A stretch of DNA of 64,000 nt from Hyphomicrobiales bacterium (GCA_027489535.1 JAIXZO010000001.1:186001-250000), one strand, 5' to 3'; counted from the first letter of the stretch, positions 40,875 through 50,586 are shown. The notes: generated by a model not told the origin, from the letters alone. Numbers and translations: made by a program.

Positions 40875-42710
40875 TCAGTACACGCGAGCCTTGGGCTCGA
40901 TGTACTGCACGTCATTGGTCATGGTGTAGGTGTGCACCGGGCGATAATCGATGGCGACTTCGGCCTTGCCTTCGTCGATCCAAGCCAGCGTGTGCTTCAT
41001 CCAGTTCTTGTCGTCGCGATCCGGATAGTCCTCGCGGGCTTGCGCGCCGCGCGATTCCTTGCGGTTGAGCGCGCCTTCCATCGTCACGACGGCCTGCGTG
41101 ATCAGGTTGTCGAATTCCAGCGTTTCCAGCAGGTCCGAATTCCAGATCAGCGAGCGGTCGGTGACGCGCACGTCGGCCGAGCCCTTCCACACGTCGGTGA
41201 TCAGTTTCTTGCCTTCTTCCAGAACTTCGCCGGTGCGGTAGACGGCGCAGTTGTTCTGCATCGTGCGCTGCATGCTGTTGCGCAGCTCGGCGGTCGGCGT
41301 CGAGCCGTTCGCGTGGCGGAACTTGTCGAGGCGCGACAGCGACAGGTCGGCGGAGTCCTTGGGCAGTTCCGCGTGCTTCTCGCCGGGCGTGACCAGCTCG
41401 GCGGCGCGCAGGCCGGCGGCGCGGCCGAACACCACGAGGTCGATCAGCGAGTTGGAGCCGAGGCGGTTCGCGCCGTGCACGGAGACGCAGGCCGCTTCGC
41501 CGATGGCCATCAGGCCCGGCACCACCGTGTCGGGGTCGCCGTTCTTCTTGGTCAGCACTTCGCCGTGATAATTCGTGGGGATGCCGCCCATGTTGTAGTG
41601 CACGGTCGGCAGCACCGGGATCGGCTCCTTGGTCACGTCGACGCCGGCGAAGATCTTGGCGCTTTCGGAGATGCCCGGAAGACGCTCATGCAGAACAGCA
41701 GGGTCGAGGTGGTCGAGATGCAGATAGATGTGGTCCTTGTCGCGGCCGACGCCGCGGCCCGCGCGGATCTCCATCGTCATCGCGCGCGAGACGACGTCGC
41801 GCGAGGCGAGGTCCTTGGCCGAGGGGGCGTAGCGCTCCATGAAGCGCTCGCCCTCGGAATTGGTGAGATAGCCGCCTTCGCCGCGCGCGCCTTCGGTGAT
41901 CAGGCAGCCTGCGCCGTAGATGCCGGTCGGGTGGAACTGCACGAATTCCATGTCCTGCAGCGGCAGGCCGGCGCGCAGCACCATCGCATTGCCGTCGCCC
42001 GTGCAGGTATGCGCGGAGGTGGCGGAGAAATACGCGCGACCGTATCCGCCCGTCGCCAGAATGACCTGATGCGAACGGAAGCGGTGGATCGAGCCGTCGT
42101 CCATCTTCAGGGCGACGACGCCGCGGCAGCGGCCTTCCTCGTCCATGATCAGGTCGATCGCGAAATATTCGATGAAGAATTCGGTCGAGTTGCGCAGGGC
42201 CTGACCGTAGAGCGTGTGCAGGATGGCGTGGCCCGTGCGGTCCGCGGCGGCGCAGGTGCGCTGGGCGGTGCCCTTGCCGTAATCCGTGGTCATGCCGCCG
42301 AACGGCCGCTGATAGATCTTGCCTTCTTCCGTGCGGGAGAAGGGCACGCCCCAATGCTCGAGCTCGTACACGGCGGCCGGAGCGTTGCGGCAGAGATATT
42401 CGATCGAGTCCTGGTCGCCGAGCCAGCCGGAGCCCTTGACCGTGTCGTACATGTGCCAGCGCCAGTCGTCGGGGCCCATATTGCCCAGCGACGCGGAAAT
42501 GCCGCCCTGCGCCGCGACGGTGTGCGAGCGCGTCGGGAACACCTTCGAGATGCAGGCCGTGCGCAGGCCCGCCTGCGCGCAGCCGACGGTGGCGCGAAGG
42601 CCCGCGCCGCCCGCGCCCACCACCACCACGTCGAAGGTGTGGTCGGTGATCGGATAGGCGGATCCGTTGAAGGCGGGCTTGGCGGCGCCGTTCTGGGTCG
42701 AGGATGCCAT
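40875..42710 (-). CDS. sdhA: succinate dehydrogenase flavoprotein subunit
   Basis: 611 residues. The FAD-binding [12 protein letters not shown] lies near residue 32; the histidine that covalently binds FAD is in [32 protein letters not shown] and [19 protein letters not shown] are catalytic and FAD-contact blocks. It oxidises succinate to fumarate. The start is four bases after the sdhD stop. The DUF1674 (SdhAF4-like) gene at the left edge of the window may assist its assembly. Confidence 0.97.
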   Translation of the reverse strand: MASSTQNGAAKPAFNGSAYPITDHTFDVVVVGAGGAGLRATVGCAQAGLRTACISKVFPTRSHTVAAQGGISASLGNMGPDDWRWHMYDTVKGSGWLGDQDSIEYLCRNAPAAVYELEHWGVPFSRTEEGKIYQRPFGGMTTDYGKGTAQRTCAAADRTGHAILHTLYGQALRNSTEFFIEYFAIDLIMDEEGRCRGVVALKMDDGSIHRFRSHQVILATGGYGRAYFSATSAHTCTGDGNAMVLRAGLPLQDMEFVQFHPTGIYGAGCLITEGARGEGGYLTNSEGERFMERYAPSAKDLASRDVVSRAMTMEIRAGRGVGRDKDHIYLHLDHLDPAVLHERLPGISESAKIFAGVDVTKEPIPVLPTVHYNMGGIPTNYHGEVLTKKNGDPDTVVPGLMAIGEAACVSVHGANRLGSNSLIDLVVFGRAAGLRAAELVTPGEKHAELPKDSADLSLSRLDKFRHANGSTPTAELRNSMQRTMQNNCAVYRTGEVLEEGKKLITDVWKGSADVRVTDRSLIWNSDLLETLEFDNLITQAVVTMEGALNRKESRGAQAREDYPDRDDKNWMKHTLAWIDEGKAEVAIDYRPVHTYTMTNDVQYIEPKARVY

Positions 42711-42714
42711 GGGC

Positions 42715-43107
42715 TTACGCTCCGAAGCTGAGCTTGAGGATCGCGAAGATGCTGGAGAGGCCGATCGCGATCGAGAAGAAGGTGTTCAGCGCGAGAAGGA
42801 GGATCTTGGGGCCTTCTTCATGCACGTAGTCCTCGATTATCACCTGCATGCCGATGCGCATGTGGATCATCTCGGAAACGAAGAACAGAACCATCGGAAT
42901 GGCGACGAGGGGATGCGACAAAACCGCCTTGGCTGCGGCCGCATCCTTGCCCACGAGCGCGATCACGACGCCGATCATGATCAGCACGAGCGGCACGTTG
43001 GCCATCGCGGTGAAGCGCTGCTTGAGGAAATGGTCGGTGCCGGACTTGGCGGAACCGAGGCCGCGGACCCGCTTCAGCGGGGTCTTCATCGAAGAGGACG
43101 ATTCCAT
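42715..43107 (-). CDS. sdhD: succinate dehydrogenase membrane anchor subunit
   Basis: 130 residues with three membrane segments. [18 protein letters not shown] holds the conserved His that ligates heme b and the Asp-Tyr pair near the quinone site. Its position between sdhC and sdhA confirms the call. The ATG at 43107 has GAGGAG upstream; a second Met six codons later is possible. Confidence 0.93.
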   Translation of the reverse strand: MESSSSMKTPLKRVRGLGSAKSGTDHFLKQRFTAMANVPLVLIMIGVVIALVGKDAAAAKAVLSHPLVAIPMVLFFVSEMIHMRIGMQVIIEDYVHEEGPKILLLALNTFFSIAIGLSSIFAILKLSFGA

Positions 43108-43120
43108 GATCCCGCTCTCC

Positions 43121-43519
43121 TCAGCGCACGACGTAGGCGACGATCCAGACGAGGATCGTCAGGCCGATGGATCCCGCGAGCGTCGCATGGGCGAGGAACG
43201 AGCGTTCCTCCGCGCCGTAGCCGCGTCCGGTATCCCAGATGAAATGGCGGATGCCGCCGAGCAGGTGATGCAGCAGCGCCCACGTGTAGCCGAGCAGGAT
43301 GATGCGCCCGAACCAGGAGCCCATGAAGCCATGCACGGTCTCGAACGCCGAGGCGCTCGTGGCCGCGCTCACCAGCCATGCCGCGACGAGCACGGTGCCG
43401 AAATACAGCGCGGTGCCGGTCACGCGGTGGACGATGGACATCACCATCGTCATCGCGGGCTTGTAGATTTCGAGATGCGGGGACAGCGGACGTTCGCTGC
43501 GGGGCTTGGAGTCGGCCAT
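43121..43519 (-). CDS. sdhC: succinate dehydrogenase cytochrome b556 subunit
   Basis: 132 residues. RPLSPHLEIYK at the start and SIVHRVTGTALYFG are SdhC signatures; HHLLGGIRHFIWDTG contains the second conserved block with the heme-ligating His. Three membrane segments. A longer in-frame ORF reaches 43651, but the ATG at 43519 has GGGAAG seven bases upstream and gives the usual N-terminus. First gene of the operon. Confidence 0.95.
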   Translation of the reverse strand: MADSKPRSERPLSPHLEIYKPAMTMVMSIVHRVTGTALYFGTVLVAAWLVSAATSASAFETVHGFMGSWFGRIILLGYTWALLHHLLGGIRHFIWDTGRGYGAEERSFLAHATLAGSIGLTILVWIVAYVVR

Positions 43520-43625
43520 GGGCTTCCCTTTTCCGTGCAAGGGTTTGAGGCTTCGTAAACAAAGTCGCGCTCGTCCGCAATCGGCGCGGGGGCAGACATT
43601 CGGAGGGGGAGCCCCGAAACGGCGT

Positions 43626-44048
43626 TCAATCCGCGTCGCGCGGTCCCGCACGCAGCGATTTCACGCTCGAACGCCGCGTTTTTCCCTCCAGCCGCCTCGT
43701 TTTGGAAGCCAAGGTCGGCCGCGTCGGACGTCGGACGATCGGTCGCACCGCCGCCTCTCGAATCAGCTCGAACAGCCGCTCGCGCGCATCCTCGCGGTTG
43801 CGTTCCTGCGTGCGGAAGCGCTGCGCGGAAATCACGATCACCCCGTCATTGGTCAGACGTCGGCCGGCGAGCCGCTCCAGCCGTTCGCGCACGTCGTCGG
43901 GCAGCGAGGGCGAGCGGCGCACGTCGAAGCGCAGCTGCACGGCCGTGGACAGCTTATTGACGTTCTGGCCGCCCGGCCCGGAGGCGCGCACGAAGGTTTC
44001 GACGAGTTCGTCCTCGTCAAGAATGATGCGGGGCGCGATGCGGATCAT
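43626..44048 (-). CDS. arfB: peptidyl-tRNA hydrolase ArfB (YaeJ)
   Basis: 140 residues. The catalytic GGQ motif is in RASGPGGQNVNKLSTAVQL (about 22-40), the domain seen alone in ArfB, without the codon-recognition domains of true release factors. The Lys/Arg-rich tail (RRLEGKTRRSSVKSLRAG) is the part that enters the empty mRNA channel of stalled ribosomes. It rescues non-stop ribosomes independently of tmRNA. It is 47 bp downstream of mch on the same strand. Confidence 0.93.
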   Translation of the reverse strand: MIRIAPRIILDEDELVETFVRASGPGGQNVNKLSTAVQLRFDVRRSPSLPDDVRERLERLAGRRLTNDGVIVISAQRFRTQERNREDARERLFELIREAAVRPIVRRPTRPTLASKTRRLEGKTRRSSVKSLRAGPRDAD

Positions 44049-44095
44049 GAAGCGAGGGTAGCCGACGCCGCCCGCCTCGTAAAACGCGATACCGT

Positions 44096-45169
44096 TCAGC
44101 GCGGCAGCAGAACCCAGAGGTCGAGATCGAGGATCACGGCGGGGTCATAGTCCTCGCCCGACTTCAGCGGATAGTCGGCGCAGGGCTTGTTCTTCGTCGC
44201 GATCATGCGCAGGCGCAACGCGCCCACGTCGTCGCGCCCCGCGAGTTCCGCCTTGTCGAGCACCTCGCTCCACGCGAATACCGTATCGCCCGCAAACAGC
44301 GGCGCGACATGGCGGCCGGCATTGATCGCCGTCAGGTGGAAGGCGTTGCCGAGCCCGTTGAAGGACAGCGCGCGCGCCAGCGAGATCACGTGTCCGCCAT
44401 AGATCAGCCGCTTCCCGAAGCGTCCCTGCGCCTGATGATGCAGGTCGAAATGCACTTTCGCCGTGTTCTGGTAGAGCCGCGTCGCGATCTGGTGCTCGGC
44501 CTCTTCCACCGTCATGCCGTCGACATGGTCGATCTTCTCGCCCACGGCATAGTCGTCGAAGCGGAACGGCGAGCCTGCGAGCACCGTGTCGTAGGCGTCC
44601 CGATCGATGATCGGGCAGGCGTCGCCCAAGGCGTCGGGCGCGACCACGCGCGGCAGCGAGGGCACGACCTCCGCCGGCGCGGGTGAGGCCTTGTCGCGTT
44701 TGCGCACCATCACCCAGCGCACATAGTCGAGCACCGCCTCGCCCTCGCGGTTGAAGCCGGTGGAGCGGACATAGACCACGCCCGTCTCGCCGTTCGAGTT
44801 CTCCTTCAGGCCGATCACCTCGGAGACGGCGGTCAGCGTATCTCCGGGATAGACGGGGGCAAGAAAACGGCAGGCCGCATAGCCGAGATTGGCGACCGCG
44901 TTGATCGACACGTCCGGCACGGTCTTGCCGAAGACGATGTGGAACACGAGCAGATCGTCCACCGGCGCGCGCGGGTGCCCCACGCTCTCGGCGAAGGCGT
45001 CGGACGATTGCAGCGCGAAGCGGGAGCCGTACAGCGCCGTGTAAAGCGAGACGTCGCCCGCGGTCACCGTGCGCGGCGTGGCGTGGCGGATGACGTCGCC
45101 CACCGCGAAGTCCTCGAAGAAGCGGCCGGGTGCGGTCTTGGCCGGCGTTGCGGAGGAATGCGTGGTCAT
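44096..45169 (-). CDS. mch: mesaconyl-CoA hydratase
   Basis: 357 residues made of two MaoC-like hotdog domains (about 15-160 and 195-345). The start GRFFEDFAVGDVIRHATPRTVTAGD and the second domain AVGEKIDHVDGMTVEEAEHQIATRLYQNTAKVHFD match the enzyme that hydrates mesaconyl-C1-CoA to beta-methylmalyl-CoA after Mcd in the ethylmalonyl-CoA pathway. The double-domain size and presence of ccr, ecm and mcd in the same window support it over other MaoC dehydratases. The next enzyme, malyl-CoA/beta-methylmalyl-CoA lyase, is not in the window. The TGCRAYGCAAC motif seen before the other pathway genes was not found upstream. Confidence 0.9.
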   Translation of the reverse strand: MTTHSSATPAKTAPGRFFEDFAVGDVIRHATPRTVTAGDVSLYTALYGSRFALQSSDAFAESVGHPRAPVDDLLVFHIVFGKTVPDVSINAVANLGYAACRFLAPVYPGDTLTAVSEVIGLKENSNGETGVVYVRSTGFNREGEAVLDYVRWVMVRKRDKASPAPAEVVPSLPRVVAPDALGDACPIIDRDAYDTVLAGSPFRFDDYAVGEKIDHVDGMTVEEAEHQIATRLYQNTAKVHFDLHHQAQGRFGKRLIYGGHVISLARALSFNGLGNAFHLTAINAGRHVAPLFAGDTVFAWSEVLDKAELAGRDDVGALRLRMIATKNKPCADYPLKSGEDYDPAVILDLDLWVLLPR

Positions 45170-45365
45170 GCGGCGGGTCTCCTTCGATGCCGTCTTTGTC
45201 GCAGCATTGCCCGCGCCGCAGCAAGGCCCGCCGACCGAGACGTTGGTCGCAAGTCCGCATGTCGGGCCGCTCGAAAGGGGCGGCTCCGGCGGACTGCTTC
45301 CTAAAGGTTGTGTGAGCTTGAACTTCGCTGTAACGTAGCGTCAGTTGTTCATCGGGATCATTCTC

Positions 45366-46586
45366 GTGTCTTTGCGCATTCTCAAACGCTCCGTTCTCGG
45401 CCTCGCCCTCTTCGCTTTCTTCGGGCTGGTCGCCTCCCGCGTGTTCTTCGTCTTTGCGGACGTCGCGGTCGTCAATGCGGAGAAGCGCGAATTCATCGCG
45501 CCGCAGGCCGCCACCGTGCAGACCAGCTTCGCGAAACCCTTCAGCGACGTGGCGGACGGCGCGCCGCTCGTGCGCATCGCCGCTCTGGTGCAGGACGACG
45601 CCGCTTTGCTCGGGGCCGAACAGGCCGTCGGCGTGGCGCAGGACACCGTGGCGGCCCGCCGCATCCAGCGCGCGGCGCTGCTGTCCGAAAAGGGCCGCCT
45701 CGACGAGCGATTGGTTGCGCTGCTCGAAGCGGCGCGCGCGAGCGTGGCCGAGCAGATCGCGGCGCGCGAATCCGAGCTGGTCAGCCTCGCGGCGGAGCGC
45801 GAACGCCGCGGCCGCGATCTCGAGCGCGCCGTCGATCTCGCGGGTCGTCGCGTCGTGTCGGACGCGGTGCTCGACCAGACCACCGTGTCCTCGCGAAAGG
45901 CGCAGCTCGACTACGACGCCGCAGCCAATCGCCTGACCGCGCTCAAGATCAAGTTCCGCCAGATTCAAGCCGGTCTGCTCGTCGAGGAAGGCACCGGCGA
46001 CGTCGCCTATACCGCCCAGCGGCTCGACGAAATCGCCCTCAAGCTGATCGATGCCGACCGCGACCTCAAGCAAGCCGAACTGGCGCTCGCCGGAGCCTTG
46101 GCGCGGCGCGATGCCGAGCGCGCGGCCTTCGAGCGCAAGCACGTCATCACCTTCGCCGCCGAACGCGCGGGCCGTCTGCTGCCGCCCGTCGTGGAACCGG
46201 GCACGACGGTGGCCGCGGGGGGCACGGTGGCCGTCACCGCCCATTGCGCGGGCTTGTTCATCGACGTGATCGTGCCGGAGGAAGACGGTGCCCGCTTTGC
46301 GCTCGGCCAGTCCGTCAGCTTCCGGCTGATCGGCTCGGACAAGGAATGGACCGGCAGCGTCGCCGAGCTTTCGGCCAACGGCAATTCGGCCGCCCTGCGC
46401 AACACCTTCGTCGCGCCGCGCACCACCCGCCGGACATGGCTGCTCGCCCGCATCGCGCCGGAGCCCGCCTTCGTCGCAAAGGCCCTGCAGGAAACCGACT
46501 GCGCCATCGGCCGCACGGCCGTGCTGAAGACCCGCAGCACGGGGTCGCTGTCGCTGGTCTGGGCGGCGCTGCGCGATGTCCTTTGA
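45366..46586 (+). CDS. HlyD-like membrane-fusion protein of a polysaccharide synthase pair
   Basis: About 406 residues. One N-terminal membrane anchor (about 7-27) is followed by a lipoyl/biotinyl-like half motif, a long coiled-coil hairpin rich in Ala/Glu/Arg (about 80-245) and a beta-barrel C-terminus, the build of periplasmic adaptors. It overlaps the following glycosyltransferase gene by 11 bp, which suggests export or periplasmic guidance of a glucan, as for BgsB beside BgsA (mixed-linkage glucan) in Sinorhizobium. The start is probably the GTG at 45366 with GGGA eight bases upstream; TTG at 45345 is also in frame. Confidence 0.72.
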   Translation: MSLRILKRSVLGLALFAFFGLVASRVFFVFADVAVVNAEKREFIAPQAATVQTSFAKPFSDVADGAPLVRIAALVQDDAALLGAEQAVGVAQDTVAARRIQRAALLSEKGRLDERLVALLEAARASVAEQIAARESELVSLAAERERRGRDLERAVDLAGRRVVSDAVLDQTTVSSRKAQLDYDAAANRLTALKIKFRQIQAGLLVEEGTGDVAYTAQRLDEIALKLIDADRDLKQAELALAGALARRDAERAAFERKHVITFAAERAGRLLPPVVEPGTTVAAGGTVAVTAHCAGLFIDVIVPEEDGARFALGQSVSFRLIGSDKEWTGSVAELSANGNSAALRNTFVAPRTTRRTWLLARIAPEPAFVAKALQETDCAIGRTAVLKTRSTGSLSLVWAALRDVL

Positions 46587-48501
46587 CGTCGTCGATCTCA
46601 GCCCGCTGCTCGGCACGGCGACGCTCGCCCTGCTGTTCCTGGCGGTCGGCGATCGGTCCAGCACGCTTCATCGCACGGCTTACGGGCTCGCCGTAGCGGC
46701 GACCGCGGCGCTCTATTTCGCCTGGCGCATCGAAGAGACGTTGTTCCCCGCCGGAGATGCCCGGACCGGCGCGTGGCCCTTCATCGTCTTCGCGGTCGAG
46801 ATCCTCGGCTTCTTCAACGGCTTCGTCTTCCTCGTCATGATGTCGCGCGCGCCCCGCCTTGCGGGGCCTGCGGTCGAACCGTCGACCGATCTCGGGACTC
46901 CCGCCGTCGATATCGTCATCCCGACCTATGACGAGCCGCGCGACGTCGTCGACAAGGCGATCATCGCCGCCCTCAATCAGGATTATCCCCGCATCACGGT
47001 CCATGTTCTGGACGACGGCCGTCGGGACTGGCTGCAAGCACTCTGCGCGGAACTCGGGGCGCAGTATCACCGGCGCGCCGACAACGCTCATGCAAAGGCG
47101 GGTAATCTCAATGCGGCGCTCCCGCGTCTGACGGGCGATTTCATCGCCATCATGGATGCGGATTTCGCGGCGGCCCGCAATTTCGTCTCGCGAACCTTGC
47201 CGCTGTTCGCCGATCCGGGCGTCGGCATCGTGCAGACGCCGCAGGTTTTCTACAATCCGGACGTGGTGCAGCTGAATCTCGGCATCGCCAAGCAATGGGT
47301 GGACGAGCAGCGCTTCTTCTTCAGCGAGATCATGCCGGCCCGCGCGCAATGGGACGCGGCCTTTTCCTGCGGCTCATGCAGTCTCAATCGGCGTGCCGCG
47401 CTCGATGCGATCGGAGGTTTTCCCACCGACAGCATCACCGAGGACATGCTGACCACGGTCAGGATGCGCAAGGCTGGCTACCGGACGGTCTATCTCAACG
47501 AGGCGCTCAGCCTCGGGCTGTCGGCCGACAGCGCGCAGGCCTTCTTCGTTCAGCGCGAGCGCTGGGCCCGCGGCAACATTCAGATTTTCTTCTTGCCTGC
47601 CGACATCATCCTCAACGGTTCCCTGAGCTTGGCGCAGAAGCTGTTCTTCGCGCCGCTTTATTGGGTCACCGGTTCGGCGGCGACGATCCTGACGGTCTTG
47701 GTCCCCGCGCTCTATTTTCTGTTCGGACTTGCACCCATCAACGGCGGCGGCGTCGACGGGGCCTTGTCCTACGCCGTCCCGTTTCTGCTGATGCAGCAGG
47801 GCTACATGGTGTGGATTTCGAACGGCACCTATCTGCCGCTCGTCTCGCCCGCGATCCAGATCTTCCAGTCCTTCCGGCTGTTCCCGAGTGTCCTGGCCGG
47901 TCTGTTCAAGCCCTTCGGCACCGCATTCCGCGTGACGCCGAAAGCGAGCGGACGCCGTACGCCGGACATGTTCACCGCCGTCGCCATCGGGTCCGTCTGG
48001 GCCGCGACGGTGCTCGGATTGTTCATGAACGCCTTTCCGGGGCTCGAGCGGATCCCGACCGGCGACTTTTTCCCCATGGCCGTATTTTGGGCCATGCTGA
48101 CCCTGTCCGGCCTGACGGTGGCCTTCTGGATCGCCATTCCGCGCCCCTATTTCCGCAGCAGCGAGCGCTTCTTCCTCGACGTCGACATGGTGTTGGAGAC
48201 CGCCGGCGCACGAAGGGTGGTGCGGGTGCTCGACATGTCGACGGGGGGCGCCGGTCTTGCGCCCCGCGACGGCGTCCCGCCGGGCGGTTCCGCCGTTTTG
48301 GTGCTGCCGGACGGCACGCGCTTGGCGGGCGAATTGATTGCGCGCGAGGGCGGCTCCGCCTTGGCATGGGCGACGCCGACGCCGACCGCCTATCGACGGC
48401 TCGTCGAATTCCTGTTTTCCGGGCGGTTCTCGGCCTCGCCGCTGAAGGCCGACGACGAGGCCGGGCTCTACCGCAATCTGTTCCGCCGGGTTTGGGAGTA
48501 G
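46576..48501 (+). CDS. family-2 glycosyltransferase with PilZ-like c-di-GMP domain (BcsA-like)
   Basis: 641 residues. N-terminal membrane segments are followed by a processive GT2 domain: DIVIPTYDEP, the DxD of IMDADFAAA (about 193), TED in DSITEDMLT (about 287) and QRERWARG (about 325), the Q-x-x-R-W product-binding motif. Further membrane segments lead to a C-terminal domain with RSSER (about 527-531) and DMSTGG (about 553), matching the RxxxR and DxSxxG c-di-GMP contacts of PilZ. This indicates a c-di-GMP-activated beta-glucan-type synthase. It differs from a cellulose locus in lacking bcsB and bcsC nearby. The polymer is unknown. Confidence 0.82.
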   Translation: MSFDVVDLSPLLGTATLALLFLAVGDRSSTLHRTAYGLAVAATAALYFAWRIEETLFPAGDARTGAWPFIVFAVEILGFFNGFVFLVMMSRAPRLAGPAVEPSTDLGTPAVDIVIPTYDEPRDVVDKAIIAALNQDYPRITVHVLDDGRRDWLQALCAELGAQYHRRADNAHAKAGNLNAALPRLTGDFIAIMDADFAAARNFVSRTLPLFADPGVGIVQTPQVFYNPDVVQLNLGIAKQWVDEQRFFFSEIMPARAQWDAAFSCGSCSLNRRAALDAIGGFPTDSITEDMLTTVRMRKAGYRTVYLNEALSLGLSADSAQAFFVQRERWARGNIQIFFLPADIILNGSLSLAQKLFFAPLYWVTGSAATILTVLVPALYFLFGLAPINGGGVDGALSYAVPFLLMQQGYMVWISNGTYLPLVSPAIQIFQSFRLFPSVLAGLFKPFGTAFRVTPKASGRRTPDMFTAVAIGSVWAATVLGLFMNAFPGLERIPTGDFFPMAVFWAMLTLSGLTVAFWIAIPRPYFRSSERFFLDVDMVLETAGARRVVRVLDMSTGGAGLAPRDGVPPGGSAVLVLPDGTRLAGELIAREGGSALAWATPTPTAYRRLVEFLFSGRFSASPLKADDEAGLYRNLFRRVWE

Positions 48502-48524
48502 GCACGGGGTCCCTAACCCTCCGC

Positions 48525-49559
48525 TCAGCCGTCTTCTCCGGGAACGGACGTCTGTTCGCCCAACGTTTCGCGGACATAAAGCTTGTTGACGATCACGAAC
48601 GCGGCGACCGTGAGCGGGGCGGCGAGCAGCACGCCCGGAATCCCGAACAGGATGCCGAAGGCGACGACGGCGAACAGCAGAAGTGCCGGCGGCACCTCGA
48701 CCGCCGCCCTCGTGATGATCGGCTGGACGAGATTGGATTCGATCTGCTGGATGACGAGGAAGGCCAGCCCCGTCCACAGCGTGGTTTGCGGCGAGATCGA
48801 GAAGGCGAGCAGCAGGGCCGGAACGGAGGCGAGGAACGGCCCGACGAGCGGCACGAATTCCGCCACGCCCGCGATCAAGCCCAGCGCGAACGGGGACGGG
48901 ACCCCGATGAGCCACAAGGCCGCGCCGGTCAGCACTCCCGTGATGATCATGGATGCCGACTGCGCGAGCAGCCAAAGGCGCAAGGCATTGCCCAACGTCG
49001 TCAGCGTGTCGCGCACCCCGTCATGCAGGCGCGGCGGAAACAGCTTCACGAGGCCGGCGGTGTAGAGCGCGGGCTCGGACGCCAGATAGGCCGCGCCGAA
49101 GGCGATGAGGGCGACGTCCGCGACCACGCCCATCGCGGTCAGTCCGATGGAGGCGAGTTTGCCGAACGCGCCTTCCGCCGACACCGCCTGCCGCGCGGCT
49201 TCCACGACGGCGTCGGAGAGGCCGGGAAGGCCGAGCGCCTCGCCCAAGGCCGGCAGGGCGGCGGGGACGCGCTCCGCCAACTGCCCGAATTGCGCGGCGA
49301 CATGACGGTGCAGCAGCCAGAGCACCGCGATCGCGGTGCCCGCGAGGATCAGCCCCGACAACGGCAATGCAGCGCGGCCCGGTACCCGCAACCGCTCGTG
49401 CAGGAGGTCCGCGAGCGCGCGTGCGACCACGGCGAAGACGACTGCTGCAAAGGCGAGCAACAGCACGTTGCGCAGCGTCCAGAGGGCGGCGAGGCCGATC
49501 AGGACGCCTGCGGCGACGAGCAGCGAGGCGACGAGTTCACGATGGGAGGGCACGCGCAT
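48525..49559 (-). CDS. AI-2E family transporter (PerM-like)
   Basis: About 344 residues with seven or eight membrane segments. The C-terminal part shows the family blocks AEFVPLVGPFLASVPALL, FLVIQQIESNLVQPIITRAAVEVPP and FGIPGVLLAAPL. Members include the AI-2 exporter TqsA and sodium/proton antiporters; substrate not assignable. Starts at ATG 49559 and GTG 49553 are both possible; GGAG is better spaced for the GTG. Convergent with the glycosyltransferase gene, 23 bp apart. Confidence 0.85.
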   Translation of the reverse strand: MRVPSHRELVASLLVAAGVLIGLAALWTLRNVLLLAFAAVVFAVVARALADLLHERLRVPGRAALPLSGLILAGTAIAVLWLLHRHVAAQFGQLAERVPAALPALGEALGLPGLSDAVVEAARQAVSAEGAFGKLASIGLTAMGVVADVALIAFGAAYLASEPALYTAGLVKLFPPRLHDGVRDTLTTLGNALRLWLLAQSASMIITGVLTGAALWLIGVPSPFALGLIAGVAEFVPLVGPFLASVPALLLAFSISPQTTLWTGLAFLVIQQIESNLVQPIITRAAVEVPPALLLFAVVAFGILFGIPGVLLAAPLTVAAFVIVNKLYVRETLGEQTSVPGEDG

Positions 49560-49617
49560 TCTCCGAGGGATCGCCACGGCAACGGCCGAGAAGGCGTCCG
49601 GTTCGTGCGGCCCGCAT

Positions 49618-49674
49618 CGCCGCCCCCGCCTCCTGCAATCGGGCCGTTCCGCCGCCCGCGCCTCTTGCAATCGG
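49618..49674. repeat. 25-bp direct repeat in a divergent promoter region
   Basis: Two copies (49618-49642 and 49650-49674) share CCTCYTGCAATCGG and a GC-rich left half, with two mismatches in 25 bases and a 32-bp period, about three helical turns. They lie between the AI-2E gene and the zeta-class GST gene and could be paired binding sites. Confidence 0.5.
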
Positions 49675-49762
49675 ACGCGAGGCGCTGTTCGTTCACGTCG
49701 TCGCGTTCGGATGTCGGGCCGCGCGCGGCGTCGAAGACAAACCCGACGCAGGAGAAACGCCC

Positions 49763-50416
49763 ATGGCGACCATCACGATGTACGGCTTCTGGCGGTCGCT
49801 GGCGGCCTATCGCGTCCGCATCGCGCTCAATCTCAAGGGAATCGATTACGAGGAGATCCCGGTCGACATTCTCAACGGGGCGCAGCATTCCGCCGACTAC
49901 GACAAGATCAACGCCGAGCACGTGCTGCCGACGGTGATCGACGGCGACGTGACGCTGTTCCAGTCCATGCCGATCCTCGAATATCTGGACGAGCGCTTCC
50001 CCGAGCCCTCGATCATGCCGGCCACGCCCGCCGAGCGCGCCTATGCCCGCGCTCTGGCCCTCATCACCGTCGCCGACGCGCATCCGCTCGTCGTGCCCCG
50101 CGTGCGCAAGCACATCGGCGCGACGTTCGGCGCCGATGCGGAAGCGACCGAGACCTGGGGCCGCCACTTCATGACCGAGGGGCTCGCGACCTACGAGAAG
50201 CTGTTCTCGCGCCGTCCGCCCGCGCCCTTCGCGCTCGGCACGCAGCCGACCATCGCCGACATCTGCTTCGCCAGCCATGCCGCGGGCTCGCGTTTCTACA
50301 AGGCGTCGTTCGACGCCTTCCCGTTGTGCACGGCGTTGGCGGACACGCTGAACGCGCATCCGGCCTTCGCTGCGGCGCATCCGCTGCGTCAGCCCGGTGC
50401 ACCGGCGGCCGTCTGA
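49763..50416 (+). CDS. maiA: zeta-class GST, maleylacetoacetate isomerase-like
   Basis: 217 residues. The start YGFWRSLAAYRVRIALNLKGIDYEEIPVD resembles zeta-class enzymes, in which a Ser-x-Ser-x-x-Arg-Val-Arg segment binds glutathione; here only one Ser remains before AYRVRIALNLKG. The QSMPILEYLDERFP block binds the gamma-Glu of GSH, and TQPTIADICFASHA is the C-terminal motif. It could isomerise maleylacetoacetate or maleylpyruvate in aromatic breakdown; the altered Ser motif makes the exact substrate uncertain. ATG with GGAGAAA upstream. Confidence 0.75.
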   Translation: MATITMYGFWRSLAAYRVRIALNLKGIDYEEIPVDILNGAQHSADYDKINAEHVLPTVIDGDVTLFQSMPILEYLDERFPEPSIMPATPAERAYARALALITVADAHPLVVPRVRKHIGATFGADAEATETWGRHFMTEGLATYEKLFSRRPPAPFALGTQPTIADICFASHAAGSRFYKASFDAFPLCTALADTLNAHPAFAAAHPLRQPGAPAAV

Positions 50417-50459
50417 ACGCAAAAGTTGCGTTGATGTCGTCGGAATAAAGCAAAATCCG

Positions 50460-50493
50460 CGCGGATTCCGGATGAACGATCCCGGAATCCGCG
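50460..50493. repeat. perfect 12-bp inverted repeat
   Basis: CGCGGATTCCGG (50460-50471) and CCGGAATCCGCG (50482-50493) with a 10-nt loop, in the 222-bp gap after the zeta-class GST gene. There is no strong T run on either side; it may be a weak terminator or mRNA 3'-end structure. Confidence 0.55.
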
Positions 50494-50586
50494 CTCCGAT
50501 TCAACGATTTCCGACGGCATGTCGAACGGGCGGACCGCCCCCACTCGACAGGCCCGCCGGGGTCGGTCTATCCTCTTTGCACTCGT

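Noticed and set aside
38685-42731. 1348-codon open frame running through the GT-C gene and opposite sdhB and sdhA
   Set aside because: It crosses a strong bidirectional terminator and two operons and has no recognisable domains.
50425-50435. Another TGCRAYGCAAC-like site (GTTGCGTTGAT) after the zeta-class GST gene
   Set aside because: Two mismatches and more than 200 bp from the next start; not convincing as a member of the ecm/ccr/mcd motif set.
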